Position numbers and translations under genes: made by a program. Positions 9,710 through 18,975 of a stretch of 64,000 nt of DNA are shown piece by piece. Numbering within the stretch: position 1 is the first letter of the stretch; each line of letters opens with the position of its first letter. The DNA is from Chloropicon primus (taxonomy: Eukaryota; Chlorophyta; Chloropicophyceae; Chloropicales; Chloropicaceae), in NCBI GenBank assembly GCA_023205875.1, contig CP060771.1, positions 310,001 through 374,000 of the forward strand, given 5' to 3'. The notes under the pieces are model-generated. The model was not told where the DNA came from and searched no databases. It saw only the letters and a list, made by a program, of their open reading frames with translations.

Positions 9710-11674
9710 TTAAAGGCTCAGGTAGAGATCAAGATACCTCTGAGCGCTCTGTGTCCAACTGAAATCCGTCTTCATGTTGGAAACCACAAGATCTTCCCAC
9801 ACGGAAGCTCTGGTTTTGTAGCATTCGATCGCCCTGCACAATGCTCCGTCCAAGCTCCCCTCGTCCGTTCCATCAAAGGTGAATCCATTCTCTTCGTCCT
9901 TGACCGTATCCGCGAGACCTCCTGTCCGCCTGACAACCGGCACGGCTCCATACCTCATCCCGACCATCTGGGTCAGGCCGCAAGGCTCGAAAATTGATGG
10001 GACCAGCACGACATCTGCCGCAGCGAACAGAAAGTGGGACAAGGCTTCGCTGTAACCCACGATCAGCTTCACGTCCGGGTGGTCCTTGAAATCGTGCTCG
10101 GCGAGATGCCGGAAGTCTCCGTCCGCGTGCCCAGAGCCCAGCAGGACGAACTGCCCCCCCTGCTCCACAGTCTTCGAGATGGAGTGCCGAATCAGATGGA
10201 TACCTTTTTGCGGCACAAGCCTGGTGATGCAGACAACAAGCGGCTTTCTCTCCCCCCTTTGGACTGGATCAGCGAGTCCGAGACCGCTCCTCACGTACTT
10301 TTGAAGAAAGTACTTGCCCTTGAGATTTGAGGTCGAGAAAGGCACGGGAAGGTAAAGATCGCGAGCAGGGTCCCACATCACATCGTCTATGCCGTTCAGG
10401 ATGCCATGGTACTTGGATTGGTACTCGGCGAGCGTTCCGCTCAGCCAGCCTCCCTGGCCCGTGCTCGTCTCTATCGCATACGTTGGAGACACCGTGGTCA
10501 CCACATTGCTGTAAACAACCCCGCCCTTGAGGAGGCTCAATCTTTCCGGGTTGTGACCTATAGTCCTCTCATCCAGGGCCTTCTCCACCGTGTTAAACAT
10601 GTCTCCGCTCATTCCGGTCACGCCAAACTCCTCTGCCCTGCATTCCCCCGTGTTGTCCATGTTATGAATGGTCAAAACAATCCGGGGCTTGTGCAAGCCC
10701 TCCTTGTTGTACTTCTCCCAGTACAGCATGGCTGCCGCAGAAGTCTGCCATTCGTGCAGGTGGACAATGTCAGGCTGGCGGCCAGAAACCTTCAAGAACT
10801 CGAGGCCCGCCCGGCAAAAGTAAAGGTACGCTTCGGTCTCGTTGTAACTCCCGGCATACACGCGCCCCCCCTTGAATATGTTGCACTCGCTCCAATCCGG
10901 CCTGAGCAACACCATCTTGATTCCCTCGCAGGTTGCCGTATAGACTTGAGTTTTCAGCGATCCCACCTGAAACTGACCGTCCCACTCGTAACCTCTGGGC
11001 ACGTCGTACTCGAACTCGAACTTGAAGTCATCCAGCAAGCCCTCGTCGATGCATTCGTAGAAAGGCAAGATGATCTCGACGTTGTGCCCCCTTGCGGTGC
11101 AGCTCCTCGCGAGGCCCGTAACCACGTCGCCAAGGCCCCCGACCTTGGCCAACGGAGCCATTTCTGCTGTGAGGTGCACGACCTCCAGCTGGAAGCCGTC
11201 CACTTTTGTTCCTTGCGCCTCCGACCTCCCCGTTCCCGACTGCGTCCTTATCGGAATGCTCTCCCAGAAGGGCTTGGCATCTGCTGGGCTCGGGAGATCA
11301 ATCGAGTCGTAGTCCACGACCTCTTCGGTCACCTCCGGCGCTTCCGAAGCCGCCTCCGAAGCCTCAGGCGTGAGCAGCAACTCCTCCCGACCGATGAATG
11401 CCTCAAGCTCCGCAATCCTTTCCTTCAGCTTGGTGTTCTCCTCGATTAGTTGCCGAAGCTCGGCTTCTTCCCCACTGCCCTCCGAGGCTCCACAGCTCAC
11501 CCACCTCCTTCCCAAGCCAAGGTGTCTGACAAAACTCCTCGCAGAAGAAGAAGAAGAAGAAGAAGAAGAAGAAGCTCTTCCCGCTGCCCTGGTTCCGGAA
11601 ACGCTCACCGGATGCCTCAACAACGGCGTGCCACACGCCGAGGGGGTCACCAAAAACGATCTCCTTCCCTTCAT
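9710..11674 (-). CDS. plastid starch synthase, SSIII/SSIV type (GT5)
   Basis: A 654-aa enzyme that elongates alpha-1,4-glucan from ADP-glucose. The N-terminal ~60 residues are Ser/Arg-rich, fitting a plastid transit peptide, with a run of ten Ser encoded by an (AGA/GAA)n microsatellite at about 11540-11572. A short coiled coil follows (LRQLIEENTKLKERIAELEA). The catalytic region starts near 165: AEMAPLAKVGGLGDVVTGLA, with KVGGLGD, the form typical of SSIII/SSIV. The second Rossmann half has PLVVCITRLVPQKGIHLI, PSIFEPCGLTQM and RYGAVPVVRRTGG. VVYSNVVTTVSPTYA and the coiled coil favour SSIV. SSIV is linked to granule initiation. There is no intron. A copy of the dispersed leader motif lies 280 bases upstream. 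Confidence 0.92.
   Translation of the reverse strand: MKGRRSFLVTPSACGTPLLRHPVSVSGTRAAGRASSSSSSSSSSARSFVRHLGLGRRWVSCGASEGSGEEAELRQLIEENTKLKERIAELEAFIGREELLLTPEASEAASEAPEVTEEVVDYDSIDLPSPADAKPFWESIPIRTQSGTGRSEAQGTKVDGFQLEVVHLTAEMAPLAKVGGLGDVVTGLARSCTARGHNVEIILPFYECIDEGLLDDFKFEFEYDVPRGYEWDGQFQVGSLKTQVYTATCEGIKMVLLRPDWSECNIFKGGRVYAGSYNETEAYLYFCRAGLEFLKVSGRQPDIVHLHEWQTSAAAMLYWEKYNKEGLHKPRIVLTIHNMDNTGECRAEEFGVTGMSGDMFNTVEKALDERTIGHNPERLSLLKGGVVYSNVVTTVSPTYAIETSTGQGGWLSGTLAEYQSKYHGILNGIDDVMWDPARDLYLPVPFSTSNLKGKYFLQKYVRSGLGLADPVQRGERKPLVVCITRLVPQKGIHLIRHSISKTVEQGGQFVLLGSGHADGDFRHLAEHDFKDHPDVKLIVGYSEALSHFLFAAADVVLVPSIFEPCGLTQMVGMRYGAVPVVRRTGGLADTVKDEENGFTFDGTDEGSLDGALCRAIECYKTRASVWEDLVVSNMKTDFSWTQSAQRYLDLYLSL
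11535..11573. repeat. (AGA)n microsatellite inside coding sequence
   Basis: About 12 triplets of AGA/GAA, read on the minus strand as a poly-Ser run in the starch synthase transit peptide. Length polymorphism would change only the Ser run. Confidence 0.9.
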
Positions 11675-11950
11675 CCCGATGGCGTGTCGAATAATCCGAA
11701 AATATTGTGAACAGCTTACCTAGGAGGATGAGTACCCTTCGATGTATTCACTGAAGAAAGATGCAGAGAGGGGATCCACTCGATGTTTCAAACTTGAACC
11801 GGAGCCCTTTCCATCGCGCTGCTTGCGCTTGATGCCCCTCGCTCTCCTTCTGAAGACACCTTTGTGCCATCACGAGACAGACAGACGAAGAATCAGATCA
11901 CTTCATCAGTTTTTTTTTATCCTCTCCAGACCACCAAATCTTTCTTGAGA

Positions 11951-11969
11951 CCATTCGTTCGAAAGAGGA
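11951..11969 (-). promoter_or_regulatory. dispersed leader motif, copy 1
   Basis: Reads CTCTTTCGAACGAATGG on the minus strand, upstream of the starch synthase gene and co-directional with it. Lower match in its second half. Confidence 0.5.
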
Positions 11970-12261
11970 GAGAGCGATGCTTTCTATTGTCGCAACGAAC
12001 GTCGTATTCGGCCTCGTCACCGTCGTCCTCGCCGTGGTAACGGACCTATTCCTCCTCTCCCTCTCTCTCTGTCCTCCGCTGCCTCTTGAGCTGTGAGCCG
12101 TACGATCCCAAATTTGGAATGCCAAATTTTTCATTTGGCGTCCAATTGACCTCTTGATCAAGGGGGGGGAGGTTGAAGCGCCAGGCTTCTTCGAAGGAAC
12201 ATTGAAGAGCGAGGAGCTTGAAGGCGGCAAAGAGGGCATATTTGATCACTCGTACGTCTCC

Positions 12262-12288
12262 AGATCTTTCGAAAGAGCTCTCACTCGA
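12262..12288 (+). promoter_or_regulatory. dispersed leader motif, copy 2
   Basis: Begins AGATCTTTCGAAAGAGCTCT, followed by CACTCGA. About 490 bases before the TPR gene start and on its strand. Confidence 0.65.
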
Positions 12289-12776
12289 GTGTTTTGACGC
12301 AGGGAGTGATCCACGACGAGGAATTTGGGTGGTGAGCCGAGGTGGGAGAGGAAGGGGGCGAAGGTGCTCCGTGTAGGGGGCAGGAGGGAGTCCAAGGAGT
12401 GATCAGGGGGCCTAGGGCTGGCCTGAGGCGCTGATCTCTTCGATTCTCTGCTTCGGTTTGGTTTGTTTTGACCTCTGTGAACCAGAAGCTCTTGAATACC
12501 GAGAGTTGACAACCTGGAAGGGAGAGAAAGATACTTTTGTTTTCAGGACAGGAACTCAGGTTTGCCGTGGAATCGAAGGCGGAGGACGGGCCAGAGGTAT
12601 GGTGGGCGCCTGTATCAGAGGTATCGTGAACGGTGTCAAGAGCTGTGCATCGAAGGTATGCAAGTGTGCTTGCTGCGGAGCTCAGTGTGTCGTATGCTAA
12701 GCCTTGGTTCTGACAGAACAGCGCAAGAGTAAGGGGGGAACGGGCTCTTTGGACAGAGAGAGAGGGAGGGAGGGAG

Positions 12777-15001
12777 ATGGAGAGCCTTTTGACCGATGAG
12801 AGCTCGCCGGTTTGGGTGGTGAGGTACATGAGCGAGAAGGAGGCGGATACGCTCATCGAGCTGTGCACTAGGAAACTCGAGGAGCACGTTCGGACGGGAG
12901 ATGAGGAACTGGAGTTCAAGCACTCCTACCGAGCTCTGCTCTTGAGGGCAACGGCATACGTCAAGAGAGGGAAGTTTCACTTGGCCCTCGAGGATTACAA
13001 TGCCATGCTGCGGTACAACCCAAACAACACGGACGTTCTATACAACAGGTAGGCAACGAAGACTTTTTGTGTTTTGGATGGCTGTGTCTTGGAACTCAAA
13101 CTGGAACTGGACTGACTGGGGCCCTTGTCTCCCTTCCCTTTCGCAGAGGCATCGCTTACGAGAAAGTTGGACGGATCGATGATGCCATCATTGAGTTCAC
13201 CAAAGTACTTCAGCTTGAGCCTGATCACCTGAACGCCGCGTACGCGAGAGCTGCTTGCCAGAACTTGCGTGGCGAGTTCGAGGACGCCATCGATGATTAC
13301 ATGAGAGCCCTCCAACTGGAGCAGAAGCAAGCGCCAGTCAATGGGGTGTACACCCCAGTGAGCGGAGTGAGGAGACAAAGGAGCAGCAAGGACTTGGCGG
13401 AGGAAGAGGGGAAGGCGCCAGCAGGGAATGAGAGCGAGGACGATGACATCAAAGCGAAGGCCAGCCTGATCGCGCAAGAGACGTCGAAATTTGTGGAAGA
13501 GGAGAACAACGCTGCTCACGGGCACAGCAGCAGTCCACAAAATCGATTCGGTGGGCTGGACCCTGCCCTAGGGGCCTCGGAAGGAGATGCGATCCCCAGA
13601 GATACTCCGGCAACGGTGAAGGTGAAGCTGTCGCTCTCCAGGGATCTTGACGTGGTGACCTCGAGCGCGAGTCCTGATGCCATGGATCAAGCTGCCGAGA
13701 AGGACTTTTCGACCAAGAGTCCCGAAGGGGAACTCACGGCGGACGATTGGTACAAGAAGGGCCTGCAAAGCAGGAGGACAAAGAATTTCAAAGCCGCGAT
13801 TCAGGAATACACCCAAGTCATTCTTTTGGACCCTGGGCACTTCAGGGCGTACTTCGACAGGGCCTTCTCGTTCGACAAGCTTGGGCACACGGAAAAGGCG
13901 GTCGCCGATTACACGAACGCGATACAGATCAACACGACGAATGCGAACTCGTATTACAACCGAGGCATCGCCCACGACAAGATGCAGATGTACGAAAAGG
14001 CTATCGCTGACTTCACTTCCGCGATTGAGCTCGATCCAACGAACGCGGACTTTTACCACAACCGCGGATTCTCGTGCAGGAAGCAGGGCAAGTTCAACTT
14101 GGCCTTGGAGGACTACATGGAGGCCATCAGGAGGAACCCAGATCACAGCAGAGCGTACTACAACCGGGCGTTTGTTTTGGAAAGGCTTGGGAACTTCCAG
14201 GAGGCGATCAAAGATTACACGACGGCCCTGGAGCTGGAACCGAGAAATGCGATCGCCTTGCACAACCGCGGTGTGCTGTACGAAAGGCTGGGGCACATCG
14301 AGAAGGCAAATGCTGACTACTCCACCGCCATCATCCACGACCCAAAGTCGGCAATCTCGTACCACGCGAGAGCCATCTTGAACGCGAACAGGGGCGCGGA
14401 GGACGCGGAGAATGATTTCGACATCGCCATATCGATCGAGCCGAGCAACCACTTGTACATCAAATCCAGGGCAACGTACAACAAGGAGAAGGGGCGTTAC
14501 GAGGACGCGATCAAAGATTACACGAAGGCCCTTGAACTGCAACCGAGCGACTTGCAGTGCGTGACGAACCGTGCGTACTCTAACAGAAAGCTGGGAAGGC
14601 ACGAGATGGCGATAGAGGACTACACCAGAGCGATATCCTTGCAGCCAAAGAATGCCGGCCTGAGAAGCAATCGAGCCTATTGCTACGCGAACATCGAGAA
14701 CTTCAAAGACGCGATCAGGGACTACAGGTTCGTCCTCAGCGCCCAGCCAAACAACGCCAGGGTGTACCACAATCTCGGAATTGCGCTGGAGAGGGAGAAC
14801 CAGCTCGAGGAGGCCAAGCTGTGTTTTGACAAGGTCATCAACCTCGATCCGAAGAACGCGTCGGCGTTTTTCATGAGAGGAACGATCTGTGACAAGCTCA
14901 AGCTCGTTGACAAGGCCATGCAGGACTACTCCAAGGCCCTGAAACTCGAGAAGGACCATCAAATCCCAAAACAGAAGAACGTTTCGATCGAAAGCCAGTG
15001 A
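12777..15001 (+). CDS. multi-TPR repeat protein
   Basis: Two exons: 12777-13048 and 13147-15001, with a 98-base GT-AG intron (GTAGGC...TTTCGCAG) joining codon AG|A. The product is 708 aa. From about residue 50 to the end it is a run of about 15 tetratricopeptide repeats of 34 residues, with the signature AI-DYT-AI-L-P-NA-Y-NRG (for example YNRGIAHDKMQMYEKAIADF). A low-complexity acidic/Ser linker (about 130-240) splits the first repeats from the main array. Such arrays are protein-protein scaffolds; no catalytic domain is visible and the partner is unknown. The start ATG follows a GA-rich leader. Convergent with the small ankyrin gene. Confidence 0.88.
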
Positions 15002-15027
15002 CACCCTCCGGTGATCAGCATTCTTTT

Positions 15028-15165
15028 TTATGTAATAATCTTGTAAGTAGCAAGCACCAAAATTGGAAAGAGCAAAAAAACTATGAAGATACCATGCCAC
15101 CAGGCACCACTGGCGTCGCCCTCAAACGCCCTCATCGCCTTCATCGCTTTGTGCAGTTCTTCCAT
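15028..15165 (-). CDS. possible 45-aa single-membrane-span protein
   Basis: An ATG at 15165 opens a 45-codon frame: a charged N-terminus (MEELHKAMKAMRAFEGD), then a hydrophobic segment (HGIFIVFLLFPILVLATY). It lies just downstream of the ankyrin gene on the same strand, and overlaps the presumed 3' UTR of the TPR gene. It may be a small gene, an alternative last exon or chance; I do not recognise it. Confidence 0.25.
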   Translation of the reverse strand: MEELHKAMKAMRAFEGDASGAWWHGIFIVFLLFPILVLATYKIIT

Positions 15166-15248
15166 CGTGTGGCACTTTGGCGAGGAATTGCATTCATGTC
15201 GCGTCCTAGTAATTACCCAGTAATCTAGTAGTCGCTTCAGCAATTTGA

Positions 15249-15818
15249 TCACATTTCCTCCTCGCTGCTGCTGAAGTCTTCCTCGTCGTCTGATCCTCGG
15301 TTCTCCTCAATCCACTCGGCGACGTCATAATGCTCGTACTCCTCTGCCCATTCTATGCACTCCACAAAGTCCCAAGGGCAAGGCGGATCTTGACTGCGAA
15401 GCCACATGAGAATATCAAGCCGACCTCCTCTAGCTGCTGCTTCACAAGTCCGCTCTGCCCAAGGGCAAGGCGGGTCCTGGCTTCGAGCCCACTGCAGAAC
15501 ATCAAGGTGACCTCCTCTAGCTGCTGCTTCACAAGTCCACTCGTCCCAAGGGCAAGGCGGGTCCTGGCTTCGAAGCCACTGCAGGGCATGAAGGTGACCC
15601 CCTTCAGCTGCATCCGTCTTCAGAGCAACCTTCTTCACAGGGTTCGCCGTCGCCGTCGTCACCACCTCAAGAAACGTCCTGCAGGTCAAACCAAAACCAA
15701 GGTGATCGTAATCGTCCAACTTCTTCACGACCAGGACCCGCGCACTCCCTGGCAAAACCTCCAACGCATGCTTGGCCTCCATTCTCCGCCTCTTGCTCGC
15801 TCCCCTCGTCACCGCCAT
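15249..15818 (-). CDS. short ankyrin-repeat protein with F-box-like N-terminus
   Basis: 189 aa from the ATG at 15818; the frame is open upstream only through a non-ATG codon. The N-terminal ALEVLPGSARVLVVKKL and LGFGLTCRTFLEVV resemble an F-box-like helix pair. Then come three ~33-residue ankyrin-type units carrying GGHLDVLQWARSQDPPCPW, and an acidic tail (DDEEDFSSSEEEM). The repeat units are nearly the same at DNA level as those in the larger gene at 36.4 kb. A substrate-recruiting (E3 ligase) role is possible by analogy only. Short relative to its sibling (542 aa), so it may be a reduced family member. Confidence 0.75.
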   Translation of the reverse strand: MAVTRGASKRRRMEAKHALEVLPGSARVLVVKKLDDYDHLGFGLTCRTFLEVVTTATANPVKKVALKTDAAEGGHLHALQWLRSQDPPCPWDEWTCEAAARGGHLDVLQWARSQDPPCPWAERTCEAAARGGRLDILMWLRSQDPPCPWDFVECIEWAEEYEHYDVAEWIEENRGSDDEEDFSSSEEEM

Positions 15819-15883
15819 CCTTCGAGCGTTACGCTCCCTCTTCCTAACGCTAACGCTTCGCTTCCTCACCCGAGCGTCACATC

Positions 15884-15914
15884 CTTCGAGAGAGGCTTCT
15901 TTCGAAAGGTCAAG
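15884..15914 (-). promoter_or_regulatory. dispersed leader motif, copy 3
   Basis: Minus-strand reading CTTTCGAAAGAAGCCTCTCT, about 70 bases upstream of the ankyrin start codon. Confidence 0.6.
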
Positions 15915-16063
15915 ACACGGATCTTCCCTCTGTTGCTTCTCCCTTCGCCTCTTCCCTCGTCCTCGTCCTCTTCTCTCCTCTCTCTCTCCCTCTCTCCGCC
16001 TCTCTCTCGCTCTGCTCCGCTCTGCTCTCCCTCCAGAGAATCCTCACCACTGCGTCGTTTCCT

Positions 16064-16092
16064 TCGAGTGAGGGCTCGTTCGAAAGAGCGAG
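16064..16092 (-). promoter_or_regulatory. dispersed leader motif, copy 4
   Basis: Minus-strand reading CTCTTTCGAACGAGCCCTCA, followed by CTCGA. Second copy on the ankyrin-gene side of the gap. Confidence 0.65.
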
Positions 16093-16324
16093 AGATGCTG
16101 CTTCTGCTCTTCCGCTCCTCCTCCTCCCTCTCCTCCTCTGCCGCGCTCTCCTCGCCGCCTTCTCCTCTCTCTCGATCGTGTGGCTCACAGGAGTCTTTGT
16201 CTATCCAGTTCAGTTGGCCGAGAGAGAGAGAGAGAGAGGAGAGAGCGACGAAAGAGGCGACGAGAGGCGACGAGGAAGGGGATTGGGACGGAGTTGAGGG
16301 AGACAGACGGAAGCTTTGTCTCTC

Positions 16325-16350
16325 GATCATTCGAAAGAGCGTTCGGTCGA
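16325..16350 (+). promoter_or_regulatory. dispersed leader motif, copy 5
   Basis: GATCATTCGAAAGAGCGTTC, followed by GGTCGA. About 95 bases before the glycerate kinase start, on its strand. Confidence 0.6.
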
Positions 16351-16444
16351 AAGAAACGGATCCCGTGGTGACATCATCCACTCCATTCCATTCCATTCCA
16401 AGAAGGGGAGGTGGAGGATTGATTGGATTGGAGAGAGAGGAGGG

Positions 16445-17668
16445 ATGACGACGACGGCGATGCGAGTGATGGGTCCAGAGAAGGTGTCTCGAGTGAAGAG
16501 GTCGCATGGGAGAGGGACCTGTCGAAGGGGGGACCGCTCACGCGTGGTGTTTCGTCAGAGGCAAGCGGGTTGGGCGAGGTGGAGGCCTGGAGTGGAGAGG
16601 AGAAGGGAGGTGGCGGGTTGTGAGGGATGGCGCTCGTTGGTTTGCCATGCCACTCCATCCTCGACGGCCCTTGGCGAGAGCTCACTGTTCAAGAAGGCGG
16701 ACATCTCTGCGGAACACTTTGAGGACGCGAGGAACAAGGAGAACTGGGATAAGCTTGCACAGGTTCTGTCCTCGAAGCTTGACATAGAGGTGGACTCTCC
16801 TCGTATTCAGCACTACTACCTGCCGGTGTACATGTGGATCAAAGCGAAGATGAGGGAGCACAAAGAGGCCACGTCCTACTCCTCCTCCTCCGAAGAGGCT
16901 GGGCCTCCCTTGTGCGTTGGCCTCAGCGCGCCGCAGGGCTGCGGCAAGACGACCCTCGTGACTGCGTTTGAGGAACTCTTCGACAGCGAAGGCCTCACTT
17001 GTGTTTCCATGTCCCTGGACGACTTTTACCTCACGAGGAGGGAGCAGGTTGCCCTGGCTGAGAGCCACTCCGAGAACGAGCTCCTGCAGGTGAGAGGCAA
17101 CGCGGGCACGCACGACGTTGACCTTGCCATGAGTCTGATCGAGAGCGTCAAGAGTGGCACGCGGACAGAGATCAAGGTGCCTTGCTACGACAAGACTGCT
17201 TTCGAGGGAAAGGGCGATAGGCACGAGGAGAGCAAGTGGAGGACCTACGACGCGTCCAAGGTAGACGTTGTCCTCTACGAGGGTTGGATGCAGGGCTTCA
17301 CCTCCATGGGTGACGACAGCAAGTTGGGAGAGGTCCACAGCGGCATTCCTGAAGTGAACAAGTACCTCGACAGGTACGCCGAGATGTGGTCCCTGATGGA
17401 CATCTGGCTGATCATTCAGGTGAAGCAGCTGGACTGCATCTATTCCTGGAGGCTGCAGGCCGAGAAGGCCATGAAGCAAGCGTTCGGGGAGGATAAGGGC
17501 ATGACCGACGAGGAGGTCAAGGCTTTTGTGGACAAGTACATCCCGGCCTACAAGGCCTACCTCCCGGATCTCTACGATGCTGACAAACACATGGATAACT
17601 TGGGCTGCAAGAGCCAGGACGACGTCTTCATGTTCGAAGTCGACGCCACGCGATCGCCAGTAGAATAA
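16445..17668 (+). CDS. GLYK: D-glycerate 3-kinase, chloroplast
   Basis: A 407-aa enzyme that closes the photorespiratory cycle by phosphorylating glycerate to 3-phosphoglycerate in the plastid. The Arg-rich N-terminus (about 1-65, MTTTAMRVMGPEKVSRVKR) fits a transit peptide. The P-loop is LSAPQGCGKTTLV, followed by VSMSLDDFYLTRREQ, RGNAGTHDVDLA, KVPCYDKTAF and DVVLYEGWMQGF, all typical of plant-type GLYK. The ATG at 16445 is preferred; the frame is open upstream but through leader sequence. Uninterrupted by introns. Confidence 0.93.
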   Translation: MTTTAMRVMGPEKVSRVKRSHGRGTCRRGDRSRVVFRQRQAGWARWRPGVERRREVAGCEGWRSLVCHATPSSTALGESSLFKKADISAEHFEDARNKENWDKLAQVLSSKLDIEVDSPRIQHYYLPVYMWIKAKMREHKEATSYSSSSEEAGPPLCVGLSAPQGCGKTTLVTAFEELFDSEGLTCVSMSLDDFYLTRREQVALAESHSENELLQVRGNAGTHDVDLAMSLIESVKSGTRTEIKVPCYDKTAFEGKGDRHEESKWRTYDASKVDVVLYEGWMQGFTSMGDDSKLGEVHSGIPEVNKYLDRYAEMWSLMDIWLIIQVKQLDCIYSWRLQAEKAMKQAFGEDKGMTDEEVKAFVDKYIPAYKAYLPDLYDADKHMDNLGCKSQDDVFMFEVDATRSPVE

Positions 17669-17759
17669 TGAATGAGCCCGCACTAGCATAAATAGCGTAA
17701 GCCAAGCCAACGAAGAAGCGTTGCGTGCGTTTGGAATAAATCACAACATTTTCTACAGC

Positions 17760-17770
17760 AATAAATAAAG

Positions 17771-17801
<31 letters not shown>

Positions 17802-17802
17802 G
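17760..17802. repeat. (CT)n microsatellite between convergent genes
   Basis: About 14 CT units in the 146-base gap between the glycerate kinase stop and the next gene's stop. Confidence 0.8.
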
Positions 17803-17814
17803 ACATCAAAACCC

Positions 17815-18225
17815 TTAGAAGGCCAGCAGCGCCCACGCGCTCATGAAGCAGAGGCCACCAAAAGGAGCTCCCCAGCCAAACTGCATGTTCTCCGTCAGAG
17901 CTGTGGCGTAGCAGCTTCCCGAGAAGAGAACGATGCCACAAACGCACAAGAACCCAATCAGGTTTGGCCTCCTCGTGTACGGCGCCACGGCCAGAAGCAG
18001 GTTGTGAAAAAGGTGGTAGTTGTTTGCAGTGTCGTAAACTTTGATGTACTTTGGGTCTGAGGGCGAGAACAAGTGAGCACCATAAGCACCCAGCATAACT
18101 GCGAGGACGCCAAGCAGGGCTGCACACAAGTGCCAGAACGACCAAGCTGGCTTTCCTCCTCTCCTGGACTCCTCTCCTTGGGACAAGAGAGGCTCCAACA
18201 CAAACCCACCGCTGCTGCTCATCAT
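17815..18225 (-). CDS. TMEM256/DUF423 family membrane protein
   Basis: A 136-aa protein with about four hydrophobic segments. Family hallmarks are visible: LGAYGAHLF, YDTANNYHLFHNLLLAVAP and GIVLFSGSCYATAL, followed by GWGAPFGGLCFMSAW. The family is found in bacteria and in eukaryotic mitochondria and has no settled function. Two ATGs are adjacent at the start; either gives the same product within one residue. Confidence 0.88.
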   Translation of the reverse strand: MMSSSGGFVLEPLLSQGEESRRGGKPAWSFWHLCAALLGVLAVMLGAYGAHLFSPSDPKYIKVYDTANNYHLFHNLLLAVAPYTRRPNLIGFLCVCGIVLFSGSCYATALTENMQFGWGAPFGGLCFMSAWALLAF

Positions 18226-18366
18226 TCACCACGCTCTTCAGAAAAAATTCTTAAGCCCTCTGCCCTTCTCTGTCTCTCTCTGTCTCTCTCTGTCTCTCTC
18301 TTTCTGTCCAAAAGTAGCAGCAGCACCACCACCAGCACACGGAAGTTGGTTAGTCAAGTACTCGAG

Positions 18367-18394
18367 TCGAGTGAGAGCTCTTTGGAAAGAGGAG
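18367..18394 (-). promoter_or_regulatory. dispersed leader motif, copy 6
   Basis: Minus-strand CTCTTTCCAAAGAGCTCTCA, then CTCGA; 142 bases upstream of the TMEM256-like start. Confidence 0.65.
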
Positions 18395-18564
18395 ATCTTT
18401 CTCCTTCCATTGGTCCGCGGATTCCACCTTCCAACCGATGCTTCCTCCACTCAAACCCCAATCCTCGTCACTGGAGAGCACTCTAGTGGTGTCTTTCCTG
18501 GCAACATCTTGGACCCATTCAAAGCATTCTCGGTGGCAGTGTCCAGTATGAGCACAACATGGAG

Positions 18565-18590
18565 CAAGTGAATACTCATTGGAAAGAGGA
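18565..18590 (-). promoter_or_regulatory. dispersed leader motif, copy 7
   Basis: Minus-strand TCCTCTTTCCAATGAGTATT, then CACTTG. A minus-strand GGTGAGTTT lies about 75-80 bases upstream (18663-18671). Confidence 0.6.
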
Positions 18591-18820
18591 CGACCTTCTC
18601 TTTCCAAACATGTGACATTTACCTCCTTCACCTCTCGTCCTCGTCTCCTGTTCGTCGCTCAAACTCACCTCAAGTGGTCCACAGCCTGAAAAGGTCCAAC
18701 TAAATGGATAAAATCGAGAGAGAGAGAGAGAGAGAGAGAGGAGTGAGGGGGAAAGAGGTATGATCATGCGATGGAGGGCGCTGCAAGAGAAGGATCGGTG
18801 ACTCGAGTGTTGTGACATAC

Positions 18821-18855
18821 CATTGGAAAGATTGTCTCACGATCTTTCCAACGGT
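18821..18855. repeat. inverted repeat in a divergent promoter
   Basis: Left arm TACCATTGGAAAGAT and right arm ATCTTTCCAACGGTA, complementary apart from one base, around a short loop. The right arm is the start of motif copy 8, so two motif halves sit back to back. Confidence 0.75.
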
Positions 18856-18872
18856 ATCGCCCATGACAGATT
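18841..18872 (+). promoter_or_regulatory. dispersed leader motif, copy 8
   Basis: GATCTTTCCAACGGTATCGC, then CATGAC and TTTGGTGCTCTGGTGAAG. 104 bases before the LOG start, on its strand. The 3' extension is shared with the copy at 52519. Confidence 0.65.
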
Positions 18873-18975
18873 TGGTGCTCTGGTGAAGTTTTTGTACTCG
18901 AATTACTGACTTTTGCGCTTGCCTCGGATGGATGGTTTGCTCGTGACAAGGAGGTGATCCAGGACGGAAGGAGCG

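Larger units (their letters stand above)
11675..12776. other. divergent intergenic region, starch synthase / TPR gene
   Basis: A 1.1-kb gap between two genes transcribed outward. It holds one leftward motif copy (11951-11969) and one rightward copy (12262-12288), and CT/GA-rich stretches around 12050 and 12750. No convincing exon was seen. Confidence 0.6.
15819..16444. other. divergent intergenic region, ankyrin / glycerate kinase
   Basis: CT/GA-rich 626-base gap. It contains two leftward motif copies (15884-15914, 16064-16092) and one rightward copy (16325-16350), each pointing to the gene it precedes. No coding sequence beyond low-complexity frames. Confidence 0.6.
18226..18975. other. divergent intergenic region, TMEM256 / LOG
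   Basis: A 750-base gap with CT/GA microsatellites (18270-18300, 18716-18740), two leftward and one rightward motif copies, and an inverted repeat at 18821-18855. No exons seen. Confidence 0.65.

Noticed and set aside
15330-16448. 372-codon plus-strand frame over the ankyrin gene and its promoter
   Set aside because: Low-complexity Ser/Arg/Leu sequence antisense to ankyrin repeats and CT-rich promoter; no domain.
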